From JAEXZL01 sp049943125 (lineage in GTDB: Bacteria > Bacillota > Clostridia > Clostridiales > Clostridiaceae): 64,000 bases of DNA. The DNA is taken from assembly GCF_049943125.1 (NCBI RefSeq), contig NZ_CP188040.1, positions 1,736,001 to 1,800,000 of the forward strand, in the 5' to 3' direction. The notes below the pieces were generated by a model, which made no database searches, was not told the origin of the DNA, and saw only the letters and a program-made list of their open reading frames with translations. Both the position numbers and the translations under genes were made by a program. Positions 17,434-26,549 of the stretch are shown in pieces (the first letter of the stretch is position 1; each line of letters starts with the position of its first letter).

Positions 17434-18673
17434 AAATAACAAGAAGATCACATCTATTGCTATAAGGCTTAATGCCGCCTCTGTCAGGGATTTATTCATT
17501 AACCTTCTCTTGTTGGATATTTTCCTTATATTTATTTTACTTGCTCTTTGGTGCATAGAAGCTGAAAAAGACTTTTACGGAGAGCTGGTGAGATCTGCAA
17601 AAAGATCCTTTGACCTCTTCCCCATAGAAACCGCCAGCTACAAGGTTGTCTGGAATGATGGAAGGACAATGGTCAAAGAAGCAGCAGCTTTTCTTCAGGG
17701 TGTTAAAACAATAATGATAATTTTAGGGATTATAGAGGGTATATTTTTATTAGATCAGATTGTTTTTGGTACCGCAAAAATAAGGAAGTCTCTAAGGCCT
17801 CTGGATGAGATAGCAGAAGCTGCAAGCAGGCTCAGCAATATGGACTTTGATGAGGATAAGTTTCACAGCCTAGAGGATGCCATATCTAAAATTACTCCCT
17901 CAGCCTCTGATGAAAGGATACACATAGATGATAGCGAGCTTAAAGGGCTGGAGGATGCAATAAATAAGCTCCTGGATAGAATGAGGGAGTCCTACAGGCA
18001 GCAGGCTAGGTTCGTTTCCGATGCCTCCCATGAGCTAAGAACTCCTATTTCAGTAATTCAGGGATATGCAAACATGCTGGATCGCTGGGGTAAGAGTGAT
18101 GAGAGCGTATTAGAAGAGTCTATTTCAGCCATAAAGGTTGAGTCTGAGAATATGAAAACTCTAGTTGAGCAGCTGTTATTCTTAGCTAGGGGGATCAATG
18201 GAAAAACTCAGCTTACCATGAAGGAGTTTTTACTTAATGATATGCTTCGTGAGGTTTTAGAAGAGTCTAAAATGATAGACAAGGACCATGAATACAGCTT
18301 TGTTGATTCTGATAGCATCATCGTTTATGGTGACCCAGGCCTTCTTAAGCAGACTATGAGAATTCTAATTGAAAATGCAGCTAAGTACTCCGAAGAGGGA
18401 GGAGAAATAATCCTTAGAGCCGGTAGAAATGAAAAAGGAGAGCCTTATTTTTCTGTTCAGGATAATGGCATAGGTATGGAGGAAAAGGATGTCCCACATA
18501 TCTTTGAGCGCTTCTTCAGAGCAGATACCGCAAGAGTTAGAAAAAACGGTGGCACAGGCCTCGGCCTATCCATAGCAAAGTGGATTGTTGACAGCCATAA
18601 GGGTTATTTTAGTGTTTTGAGCAGAAAAGAAATAGGTACAAGGATAACGGTGTTTTTACCACAAAAACTTTAA
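17426..18673 (+). CDS. sensor histidine kinase
   Basis: 415-aa membrane kinase, cognate partner of the regulator it overlaps. Two hydrophobic spans (about 24-44 and 90-110) flank a short extracytoplasmic loop of about 45 residues, so it may sense within or near the membrane. HisKA: DASHELRTPISVIQGYANML with phosphoacceptor His202. HATPase: NAAKYS (N box), DNGIGM (G1) and GGTGLGLSIAKWIVD (G2). The last 36 nt of conserved sequence reappear at 28821-28856 in a gene remnant (see there). Confidence 0.92.
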   Translation: MSKNNKKITSIAIRLNAASVRDLFINLLLLDIFLIFILLALWCIEAEKDFYGELVRSAKRSFDLFPIETASYKVVWNDGRTMVKEAAAFLQGVKTIMIILGIIEGIFLLDQIVFGTAKIRKSLRPLDEIAEAASRLSNMDFDEDKFHSLEDAISKITPSASDERIHIDDSELKGLEDAINKLLDRMRESYRQQARFVSDASHELRTPISVIQGYANMLDRWGKSDESVLEESISAIKVESENMKTLVEQLLFLARGINGKTQLTMKEFLLNDMLREVLEESKMIDKDHEYSFVDSDSIIVYGDPGLLKQTMRILIENAAKYSEEGGEIILRAGRNEKGEPYFSVQDNGIGMEEKDVPHIFERFFRADTARVRKNGGTGLGLSIAKWIVDSHKGYFSVLSRKEIGTRITVFLPQKL

Positions 18674-18725
18674 GAGCAATTGTAATTTCATAAGTATACT
18701 GTGAATTAGAAATTAGCTTTATAGT

Positions 18726-18773
18726 AAAAACAGCAGTACGTTTCTTCTTAGAAATTATACTGCTGTTTTTTTT
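18726..18773. terminator. bidirectional terminator between kinase and esterase
   Basis: A 13-bp perfect stem (18726-18738 with 18758-18770) carrying A5 on its 5' side and T8 on its 3' side. It serves both the plus-strand kinase and the minus-strand esterase. Confidence 0.88.
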
Positions 18774-19656
18774 AGCTACAATTACCTACTATTCTATCCA
18801 TCCACAAAATTAGCTTTTCGTAGGTTTCATAGCCTACCTTATTTTTTATATCTCTATCAAAGTCATGGTCCAGGCCATAAACGGTGTGAAGGGTTGCATT
18901 AGCTAGAGCTTTACTGAGTCTTTTACTTACTCTGTATGGTACATCCTGATCAGTAGTACTGGCAGTTAAGAAAATAGGAGGGAGGTTTGAAAGCTCCTCC
19001 TCTGTGAGGGAATAGTTTTTTACCTCCTCCTGTGGTATACCTAGAAGCTTAAGCCAGGTGCCTGTCTGCCTCCCATATACATAAATAGAAAATCGAGAGC
19101 TTATGGGACCATGGGTTATTGGCTCTGGTGATAGAAGCTCTGATAATATACTCTCAGGTATTTTAGGAAGCTTGAGATAATGGCTGCTAGGTGTATAAAA
19201 TTCCTTTTCTTCTAGTCCGTAGTAGCTATAAAAGCTAATAATACCAAGAGGGAGGTTATACTCAGAGGTCATGAGATATTTTGATAGCAGGTAGCAGAGA
19301 TAGCCTCCAGCAGAGCGACCAAAGAGAAAAAACTTAGAGCTATCAATACCTAGGAGCGTTGAAGCTTCATTTTTAAACCACTGGAAGCTCTCCTGTACTG
19401 ATTGCACTATCATAGAAAGTGGGGCTTCTGGCGCTAATGGATAGTCGAAGGCCAATAAGTTATAGCCATTTTTCAAGAATAAGCTAATATATTCCTCAGG
19501 TAAGTCCTCTCTTACGCCATAAAGTAACCCTCCACCATGAAAGTATAAAATAGTTATACCTTTATCCATTACAGATGAACGATATAATGACACCCTTAGT
19601 TTAGTGGTAAGGGTTGTTTTTATATCGTAAATCTCTCGTGTGTTTTTTGTAATCAT
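18772..19656 (-). CDS. alpha/beta hydrolase, HSL-type esterase/lipase
   Basis: 294-aa cytoplasmic esterase of the hormone-sensitive-lipase-like (Abhydrolase_3) group. The oxyanion-hole motif is YFHGGGLLYG (about 36-45) and the nucleophile elbow is GRSAGGYL (Ser near 106). Candidate acid and His lie in TDQDVPY and LDHDFDRD near the C-terminus. AAGAGGT precedes the ATG. It starts 19 nt downstream of the PucR gene on the same strand, so the two are probably one transcript. Natural ester substrate unknown. Confidence 0.83.
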   Translation of the reverse strand: MITKNTREIYDIKTTLTTKLRVSLYRSSVMDKGITILYFHGGGLLYGVREDLPEEYISLFLKNGYNLLAFDYPLAPEAPLSMIVQSVQESFQWFKNEASTLLGIDSSKFFLFGRSAGGYLCYLLSKYLMTSEYNLPLGIISFYSYYGLEEKEFYTPSSHYLKLPKIPESILSELLSPEPITHGPISSRFSIYVYGRQTGTWLKLLGIPQEEVKNYSLTEEELSNLPPIFLTASTTDQDVPYRVSKRLSKALANATLHTVYGLDHDFDRDIKNKVGYETYEKLILWMDRIVGNCS

Positions 19657-19675
19657 ATGTTTATATACCTCTTGC

Positions 19676-21277
19676 TTAGTTAATAAATTTGAATAAACGA
19701 TTTGCTATTTGAAGCTGTAGCTTTTCTTCAGGATTATTAATGTCTATTTCTAATGTTTTAATTATTTTATCGATTCTATAACGGATGGTTTTTGGATGTA
19801 AAAACATCTTAGCTGCTGTTTCTGAGAAGGATTCGTTATTATCTATGAAGCACATTAAGGTTTCTAAAAGCTCTGGGTGTTCATCCTTAAAGGTTAATAG
19901 CTTGCTAGGTATGAAGCTTTTTATATTATCTAGATTCTTAGCCTCTAGGAAAAGCTTATATATTCCTAAGTTCTCATAGCTCAGAATTGTATTATTTTTA
20001 TAGAATAGGTCTAGTATTCTTTGGGTATCTAATATCTCTTTATTAAGCCTAGTGATAGCATCCTTTGAGCCAATAGAGCTTAGTGCTATGTGATAAGAAA
20101 GGCTAGGAAGCTCCTCTTTATTTAATAAGCTATCCATTATAAGCTTTAATTTATCAGAGGAAAAGGAGCTATTACTATCCTCAAAATTATTGATAAAGAC
20201 TATCCTCTCTTTCTTTTCAAGAAAGGCTGTGTGCCCCCAATATATCTTTATTTTGTTTCGTATATTTCTGAGAATATTTCCTGCCCAATTATCACTGCTT
20301 TTATTATCTGAATATAACTGGATAAGCATCAGCTGATATTTGGTACCACCGTTTATTTCAAAAAATTTTAATGAGTCATCAATATCATCTTGATTATAAA
20401 TTCTTCCATTTAAAAGATCGTTGATAAGCTCATTTTTTCTATGGAATTGACTTTGGGATAAGCTATATTTTTTTAATAGCTCCATTTGCAAAAAGCTAAC
20501 AGCATTTTCAATCACCATGAAATCCTCTATATTCACTTTATTTGAAATTTCATGAATGACCAATTCATAAGGCTCATAATAAAGACAGGGAATTTTAACT
20601 GTTAGAGCAGTAGCCTTGTCCTGTATAGAGGCATTGGAATATAGTATTTGCTTCCTAGTGTATTCATAATTCATATATCTATTTCTAGGCAGGGCTTCAG
20701 AGCTTAAAATAGCTCCTTGACAGTATAAAGAGTTTGTAGAGATAATTTCATTATTATTATAATTTACAATACTCACATCCATGGAAATAATCTTTTTTAG
20801 CTCTTTTAAAAATTCTTCAATGGACGGTTCCCTCAGGGCAAGAGCGGTTAGCTCATTATGTATGTAATAATATCTGTTAAGAAGAGCTATGTTTTGGTCT
20901 ATCAATGGTCCTAATATCTCTAGGATTACCCCTTCGTATTTTACTTCTCTAGAGATTTGAATCAGAGGTATGGAGTATAAGTTGCAATAGTGAGTCAAGC
21001 TATCTGGGATATTTTGAACAAGTCTATCAATTTTAATAATAATGGCGCTTATACCTATGGAGTTTACCTTTTGGAAAAATAAATCAAGCTCCTTATCATC
21101 TAAGGGCTGAAGAGCATAGTAGCTGGTCAGTATAATTTGTCCATAACTGCCCCATTTCTCAATATCAGCTGCTTCTAGTACCATTATTCCGTTTACGGGT
21201 CTATTTAGCCCTGAATATCCAGCGATAATTTTTGCGTCCTTTAGTGAATTAACTCTTAATATATTTTCTACGTTCAT
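19676..21277 (-). CDS. PucR-family transcriptional regulator
   Basis: 533 aa. N-terminal PucR domain (ENILRVNSLKDAKIIAGYSGLNRPVNGIMVLEA, residues 3-35 onward) and C-terminal PucR helix-turn-helix (SFSETAAKMFLHPKTIRYRIDKI, about 477-499). PucR proteins activate purine-degradation and related catabolic genes in Firmicutes. This one diverges from the FdrA-type carbamoyltransferase operon, with 115 bp between the two starts containing a perfect inverted repeat (21301-21327). It is the obvious regulator of that operon. The effector could be an allantoin-pathway intermediate, but this is not shown. Confidence 0.88.
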   Translation of the reverse strand: MNVENILRVNSLKDAKIIAGYSGLNRPVNGIMVLEAADIEKWGSYGQIILTSYYALQPLDDKELDLFFQKVNSIGISAIIIKIDRLVQNIPDSLTHYCNLYSIPLIQISREVKYEGVILEILGPLIDQNIALLNRYYYIHNELTALALREPSIEEFLKELKKIISMDVSIVNYNNNEIISTNSLYCQGAILSSEALPRNRYMNYEYTRKQILYSNASIQDKATALTVKIPCLYYEPYELVIHEISNKVNIEDFMVIENAVSFLQMELLKKYSLSQSQFHRKNELINDLLNGRIYNQDDIDDSLKFFEINGGTKYQLMLIQLYSDNKSSDNWAGNILRNIRNKIKIYWGHTAFLEKKERIVFINNFEDSNSSFSSDKLKLIMDSLLNKEELPSLSYHIALSSIGSKDAITRLNKEILDTQRILDLFYKNNTILSYENLGIYKLFLEAKNLDNIKSFIPSKLLTFKDEHPELLETLMCFIDNNESFSETAAKMFLHPKTIRYRIDKIIKTLEIDINNPEEKLQLQIANRLFKFIN

Positions 21278-21300
21278 TTCTATCCCCCTTTATCCCTAAG

Positions 21301-21327
21301 GTCTAAAAAATCCAATGTTTTTTAGAC
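21301..21327. promoter_or_regulatory. candidate PucR operator (perfect inverted repeat)
   Basis: GTCTAAAAAA-N7-TTTTTTAGAC: two perfect 10-bp arms with a 7-bp spacer, in the divergent region between pucR and the fdrA-type gene. A TATAAT lies downstream at 21361-21366, about 35 bp away, consistent with an activator site just upstream of a promoter. Confidence 0.6.
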
Positions 21328-21392
21328 ATCCCAGTAGATGTATAAGAAAACGATTACCATTATAATAATAACAAAAAAGGAGGGGAAATGAA

Positions 21393-24392
21393 ATGCTTTA
21401 TACAGTTGTGAAGAAAAATAGCTACCAGGATTCCATTAATTTAATGTTGCTCACCAATTTAATAAATACTCTTCCTGGTGTTATACAGAGTTCAATAATG
21501 ATGGGCACTGAAGCCAATAAGGATATCTACAAAAACTCAGGGCTATATACCGATGAAGTGGGAGGAGCTAATCCCAGTGATATGGTTATTGTAGTAGAGG
21601 CAGAGGATAAAGAGATAATGGAAAATGTTCTAAAGGAAGTAGATAATTTTCTACAGGATTTGTCCGTTAAGAAGGAGGATAGCAAGGTTAATGAGGTTAC
21701 CAGCTGGGAGGATGCATTAAAGAAGCTTCCCGATGCTAATATGGCCTTGTTCTCTATTCCTGGAGAATATGCGGCAGTTGAAATAGAAGAGGCTTTAGAC
21801 AGAGGATTAAATGTATTTTCCTTTAGCGATAATGTATCCTTAGAAGATGAAATAAGATTGAAAAGAAAAGCTAAAGAAAAAGGACTCTTATTTATGGGAC
21901 CTGACTGCGGTACAGGAATAATATCTAGTATACCTATAGCTTTTACAAATGTGGTTAGGCCAGGAAATATAGGGATAGTAGGAGCCTCTGGAACGGGAAT
22001 ACAGGAGGTAACAACTATAATCGATAGATTAGGTGGCGGTGTAGTCCATGCAATAGGCACTGGAGGAAGAGATTTAAATGAAAGTGTAGGAGCGATTACT
22101 GTTAAGGATGCTATAGTAGCCTTAGAAAATCATGATCCAACTGATGTAATAGTTGTAATATCAAAGCCACCAGCACCAGAGGTAAGAGATGAGGTTGTAG
22201 AGCTTCTACATAATCTTACTAAGCCTGTAGTAGCAATTTTCCTAGGTGAGAAGCCTAAGGCTCATGAAGGAAAGGTATATCTTGCTCATACCTTAGAGGA
22301 AACAGCTAAGATTGCCGTTGATCTTTCACAGGGGAAGGAAGTTAAGAAAAATTATTTAGAAGAGCTAAGTAATATTATTGATAAAGTCCTTCCAGCTAGG
22401 AAAACTGTAAAAGGATTATATTCTGGAGGAACTCTCGCTGCAGAAGCAGGAATGATGATATCTGAGGCTTTATCCTTGGGTGGTCTTATAAAGAAGGAAG
22501 GATATATTCTTCAGACTAAAGGATATGAGGTTATTGATTTAGGAGATGATATATATACTCAAGGAAAGCCACATCCAATGATAGACCCCGAGGTTAGAGT
22601 TAAGAAAATTAAGGAATATTCAAGGAGTAATGAAACTGGCGTTATTATATTAGATTGCGTTTTAGGATATGGGGCACATCCAGATATGGCTGGAGCCTTA
22701 GCACCTCATATAAAGGAAGCCCTTGAAATAGCTAAAAGTGAAGGAAGAGAACTATATTTTGTAGCTACAGTTTGTGGTACTAGAAATGACCCTCAGGACT
22801 ATGACCAGGCTGTTAGGACTCTAGAGGAAAGCGGAGCTTATGTGGAGGAAAGCAATGCAAAGGCTGTAAGACTTGCATTAAAGCTAAAAGGTATAGAGCT
22901 GAAGGAAGAGGATAAGAGTGTAGTTACTCCATCTTATAATAAATATGATTTACCGGAACCATCTGAAAAGGTCATGGATTTACTAAATACTAAACCTACA
23001 ATCATAAATGTAGGCTTGGAAAGCTTCAATGATTCTATAGTAAGATATGGAGGAAAATCCATTCAGTATACATGGAAGCCCATGGCTGGAGGAAATAAGA
23101 GGCTCATCAAGATTATCACTGAGCTTAATAAGCTTAAGTATATAGATGAAAAGAATAATCAGGTTATTGAAAGACTAAAGGCAGCACAACCTTTCCTTGT
23201 AGACGTTGTTCCTGCTAAGAGTGTTATTAAGGAGCTAGAGGATAAGGTGCTCCTCCATGCAGGTCCACCAATAGAATACCATGAAATGACAGGACCAATG
23301 CAGGGCTCGTGTATAGGAGCAATACTTTTTGAAGGCTGGGCTGATGATGAAGGGGGAGCCAGGAGGCTGCTTGAGAGTGGGGCTATTAAGTTTATGCCCT
23401 GTCATAGTGTAAAAGCAGTAGGTCCTATGGGTGGAATAACCTCAGGGAATATGCCCGTAATGGTAGTGGAAAATAGGTTAGATGGAAGCCGAGGATACTG
23501 CACTATGAATGAAGGAATCGGCAAGGTTCTCAGATTTGGAGCCTTTTCCGAAGAGGTAGTAAATAGACTTACTTGGATGAAGAATGTTTTAGGTCCAGTT
23601 CTAAGCAAGGCCTTAAAGCATAAAGAGGGGGGAATTAATCTAAACGTTGTAATAGCTAAGGCTATAACAATGGGAGATGAATTCCATCAGAGAAATATAG
23701 CTGCTTCTCTTAATCTTTTAAAGGAGCTCACTCCAATTATAGTTACATTAGATATCGACAATAAGGAAAAGGAAGAGGTAATTAGATTCTTAGCTGATAC
23801 AGATCAGTTCTTCTTAAATGTTATGATGGCCACAGGTAAGGTAATGGTGGACTGCGCAAGAAAGATACAGGAAGGAACTATTGTAACAACTATGACCAGA
23901 AATGGAAAAGACTTTGGTATAAGAATCAGCGGTTTAGGAGATCAATGGTTTACCGCACCTGTAAACACACCGAATGGCTTGTATTTTACTGGTTTTAGTG
24001 AGAAAGATGCAAATCCTGATATAGGTGATAGTGCCATAACAGAAACTGTGGGTGTAGGAGCTATGTCTATGATAGCAGCCCCTGGAGTTACTCGCTTCGT
24101 TGGAGCAGGAGGCTTTGAGGATGCATTAAAGGTTTCTAATGAAATGCAGCAGATCTGTGTTTCAAATAACCCTAACTTTACAATTCCTACCTGGGACTTC
24201 AAAGGAGCACCCCTTGGAATAGATATAAGAAAGGTGGTGGCAACGGGGATAACTCCATTAATAAATACTGGTATTGCCCACAAGGAACCGGGAGTGGGAC
24301 AAGTTGGAGCAGGAACAGTGAGAGCACCCCTTGCTTGCTTTGAAAAGGCCCTGGAGGCTTATGCTAAAGCATTAAATATTGTAGTGGATTAG
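21393..24392 (+). CDS. fused FdrA-YlbE (AllF-AllG) oxamate carbamoyltransferase subunits
   Basis: A 999-aa protein joining two proteins that are separate in E. coli. Residues 1 to about 525 match FdrA: QDSINLMLLTN and MMGTEANKD at the N-terminus, then CoA-ligase-like GPDCGTGI and IGIVGASGTGIQEV. Residues from about 533 (IINVGLESFNDSIVRYGG, WKPMAGG) match the DUF1116/YlbE family. E. coli FdrA, YlbE and YlbF (AllF, AllG, AllH) together form oxamate carbamoyltransferase, which makes oxamate and carbamoyl phosphate from oxalurate. The third subunit gene and a carbamate kinase follow here. AAGGAGGGG precedes the ATG. The single uninterrupted frame argues for a genuine fusion. Function is inferred from family and context. 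Confidence 0.8.
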   Translation: MLYTVVKKNSYQDSINLMLLTNLINTLPGVIQSSIMMGTEANKDIYKNSGLYTDEVGGANPSDMVIVVEAEDKEIMENVLKEVDNFLQDLSVKKEDSKVNEVTSWEDALKKLPDANMALFSIPGEYAAVEIEEALDRGLNVFSFSDNVSLEDEIRLKRKAKEKGLLFMGPDCGTGIISSIPIAFTNVVRPGNIGIVGASGTGIQEVTTIIDRLGGGVVHAIGTGGRDLNESVGAITVKDAIVALENHDPTDVIVVISKPPAPEVRDEVVELLHNLTKPVVAIFLGEKPKAHEGKVYLAHTLEETAKIAVDLSQGKEVKKNYLEELSNIIDKVLPARKTVKGLYSGGTLAAEAGMMISEALSLGGLIKKEGYILQTKGYEVIDLGDDIYTQGKPHPMIDPEVRVKKIKEYSRSNETGVIILDCVLGYGAHPDMAGALAPHIKEALEIAKSEGRELYFVATVCGTRNDPQDYDQAVRTLEESGAYVEESNAKAVRLALKLKGIELKEEDKSVVTPSYNKYDLPEPSEKVMDLLNTKPTIINVGLESFNDSIVRYGGKSIQYTWKPMAGGNKRLIKIITELNKLKYIDEKNNQVIERLKAAQPFLVDVVPAKSVIKELEDKVLLHAGPPIEYHEMTGPMQGSCIGAILFEGWADDEGGARRLLESGAIKFMPCHSVKAVGPMGGITSGNMPVMVVENRLDGSRGYCTMNEGIGKVLRFGAFSEEVVNRLTWMKNVLGPVLSKALKHKEGGINLNVVIAKAITMGDEFHQRNIAASLNLLKELTPIIVTLDIDNKEKEEVIRFLADTDQFFLNVMMATGKVMVDCARKIQEGTIVTTMTRNGKDFGIRISGLGDQWFTAPVNTPNGLYFTGFSEKDANPDIGDSAITETVGVGAMSMIAAPGVTRFVGAGGFEDALKVSNEMQQICVSNNPNFTIPTWDFKGAPLGIDIRKVVATGITPLINTGIAHKEPGVGQVGAGTVRAPLACFEKALEAYAKALNIVVD

Positions 24393-24394
24393 AT

Positions 24395-25237
24395 ATGAGT
24401 CTTAATGTTCAATTAGATAGAGAGACAATGAGCAGCTTATTGTCTCTCTATGATAAAGAACAAGCCTATGGTAGGATTCAAAGTATATTTAATAACAGCT
24501 TCAATATTGAGTTTCCTGAAGGATTAATTCACATAGGGTTGGTTGGAGGTAGCTTATCTAGCTATGGCATAAACATTAATAAGGATATATTTAATAAGCT
24601 TATAGGTAATTGCACTATTGGAGATATAGTTGTTTATAATAAGAAGATATTTACTTTTTACACCATAGAAGGAATTATTAATTTAGATACAAAGGAAATA
24701 AAGAAAGTAGAGTTAAAAATACCACTTGTTGACCAGGAGATAGCTCCAAAGGATACCTTAATATATAAACAATTAAATAATATAGATTTTTATAAGTATA
24801 TAGGACTATCTATTAATAATGAGCTGGCTTTTGTGATAAATACTTTAACTCTTAATTGCAGCAACGAGAATTATATATTAAAAGAAGCTATCAATTACCT
24901 AGTGGGAAGAGGTAAAGGATTAACTCCCAGTGGTGACGACATTCTTATGGGATATATCCTTGCCTTAAAAGCCTATAAAAAGGAAGGAAATATAGAGAGG
25001 TTATTAATTCCACAGCTAAATAGAACAACTATTGTAAGTAAAAGTTATTATAGTGCATTATTTAAAGGATATATAAGTAGTGATTTAGTTACCCTTATAG
25101 AATATTTTGAGGAAAGAGATATAAGTAAGGTTAATCAGGCAATACGCAGGGTACAGGCAATAGGACATACTTCAGGATATGATATGCTCTTTGGGTTTTA
25201 TTTAGGCTTGAAAAATATAATTATTAGGAGGAGTTAA
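24395..25237 (+). CDS. DUF2877 protein, AllH/YlbF-like carbamoyltransferase subunit
   Basis: 280 aa, DUF2877 family. The conserved block GRGKGLTPSGDDILMGYILALKAY (about 170-193) is the family signature, and GHTSGYDMLFGFYLG closes the domain. The E. coli counterpart YlbF/AllH is the third subunit of oxamate carbamoyltransferase. The ATG lies 2 nt after the stop of the fused gene, with no good ribosome binding site of its own, so translation is probably coupled. Codons about 8-19 contain a 13-bp perfect inverted repeat (24417-24451). Confidence 0.8.
   Translation: MSLNVQLDRETMSSLLSLYDKEQAYGRIQSIFNNSFNIEFPEGLIHIGLVGGSLSSYGININKDIFNKLIGNCTIGDIVVYNKKIFTFYTIEGIINLDTKEIKKVELKIPLVDQEIAPKDTLIYKQLNNIDFYKYIGLSINNELAFVINTLTLNCSNENYILKEAINYLVGRGKGLTPSGDDILMGYILALKAYKKEGNIERLLIPQLNRTTIVSKSYYSALFKGYISSDLVTLIEYFEERDISKVNQAIRRVQAIGHTSGYDMLFGFYLGLKNIIIRRS
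24417..24451 (+). other. 13-bp perfect stem-loop inside the start of the DUF2877 gene
   Basis: Arms 24417-24429 and 24439-24451 (core GAGAGACAAT / ATTGTCTCTC) with a 9-nt loop lie 22 nt into the coding sequence. There is no T tract, so it is not a terminator. It could tune translation or RNA processing between the large fused gene and the downstream genes. Confidence 0.7.
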
Positions 25238-25238
25238 A

Positions 25239-26513
25239 ATGGAAGGTAAAGTAGTTAATGGTTCTGCTAGAGAAAGATTTAAGGCTATGTCTGTTTCAGA
25301 AAGGTACTGGTGGAAGGTTGTTGCCCTATGCTTTTTTGGATGGATTTTAATGTATGCAGATAGAACTATATTAAATCCTGTTATGGGTAAGATTGGAGAA
25401 CAATTTGGCCTTAGCAATGCACAGCTTGGTTTAATTAATAGCTTATTTTTCCTGACCTATGCTGTAACTCAGATCCCCTTTGGAATTTTAGGAGATAAGA
25501 TAGGAAGAAAGCTTGTTATAGCCATGGGATTTGTATTATTTGGAGCTACTACTTTTCTTAGTGGTGTTGCTACAACCTTTGGTTTATTCATGATATTCAG
25601 AGCTCTTACCGGTATAGGTGAAGGAGCTTACTATGGACCTCAGTATGCACTTTCTACAGAAGCTATACCTACCAAGAGCTTAACCCTGGGAACTGCAATA
25701 ATTAATAGTGGTATGGCCTTCGGAACCTCAGGAGGATATCTCTTATCCAGTAAGCTTGTCCTAGAAAATGGAGAACATTGGAGTAAGCCATTCTTTATAA
25801 TGGCAATACCTACAATAATAGTTGGAATACTGTTTTATGTACTTTTAAAGGAAAAGATTGTACGTCCTGAGGATCAAGGTAAGGCTGTTGTAGATAAAGA
25901 AAAGCAAGTATCTGGTGAGAAGGTATCCCTTATATCTATATTTAAAAACCGTAATCTTCTTGTAAGCTTTATTCTATGCTTCTGCTCAATATATGCAAAC
26001 TTCGTAATAATAACATGGTTACCACAATTCTTACAGGTGGAAAGAGGCTTTGAGGGAACTAGTGTAGGCTTCATATCTTCCTTGGTTCCTTGGGCATCTA
26101 TTCCTGGTGCTTTGATATTGGCCAAGCTTAATGACAAGTATAAAGGAACAAAGAAATTTGTGTTTTTATTAGTGCCCTTAGCTATTGCTGCTACCTTTGG
26201 TATAGCCTTTGTAGAAAGTAGAACATTACTTATAGCAGTATTAATCCTTTATGGACTAACAGGAAAGCTAGCTTTAGATCCAATTTTAGTAGCATTTGTT
26301 ACTAAGAATGCACCTAAAAAAGCGTTGTCAACAACCTTGAGTGCATATAATTTCATCGGCATGTCCGGTTCAATATTAGCTCCATATATTACTGGATGGA
26401 TAGCAGATGAGTTTGGTTCTATGAAGGTTGGCTTCTATTTAGGGGCTGTACTACTTCTAGTTGGTATGCTGGTATTTACTCTAGCAAGAGAAGAAAAAAC
26501 AGTAGAAGCATAA
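25239..26513 (+). CDS. MFS transporter, anion:cation symporter-like
   Basis: 424-aa major facilitator with 12 predicted hydrophobic spans. The loop 2-3 signature is GILGDKIGRKLVI (about 82-94), and the N-terminal ADRTILNPVM segment resembles the ACS group (hexuronate, glucarate and related organic-anion carriers). AGGAGGAG precedes the ATG, 1 nt after the DUF2877 stop. Its position between the carbamoyltransferase and carbamate kinase genes suggests it imports the pathway substrate, for example an ureido acid such as oxalurate, or exports oxamate. Substrate is inferred only. Confidence 0.82.
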   Translation: MEGKVVNGSARERFKAMSVSERYWWKVVALCFFGWILMYADRTILNPVMGKIGEQFGLSNAQLGLINSLFFLTYAVTQIPFGILGDKIGRKLVIAMGFVLFGATTFLSGVATTFGLFMIFRALTGIGEGAYYGPQYALSTEAIPTKSLTLGTAIINSGMAFGTSGGYLLSSKLVLENGEHWSKPFFIMAIPTIIVGILFYVLLKEKIVRPEDQGKAVVDKEKQVSGEKVSLISIFKNRNLLVSFILCFCSIYANFVIITWLPQFLQVERGFEGTSVGFISSLVPWASIPGALILAKLNDKYKGTKKFVFLLVPLAIAATFGIAFVESRTLLIAVLILYGLTGKLALDPILVAFVTKNAPKKALSTTLSAYNFIGMSGSILAPYITGWIADEFGSMKVGFYLGAVLLLVGMLVFTLAREEKTVEA

Positions 26514-26549
26514 GAAAATTTAATTATAGTAACAGGAGATGCGAGTTAT

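Noticed and set aside
21527..22060. 177-codon open frame on the minus strand within the FdrA-type gene
   Set aside because: It is Ser/Thr/Pro-rich, has no ribosome binding site and mirrors a strongly conserved coding frame on the plus strand.
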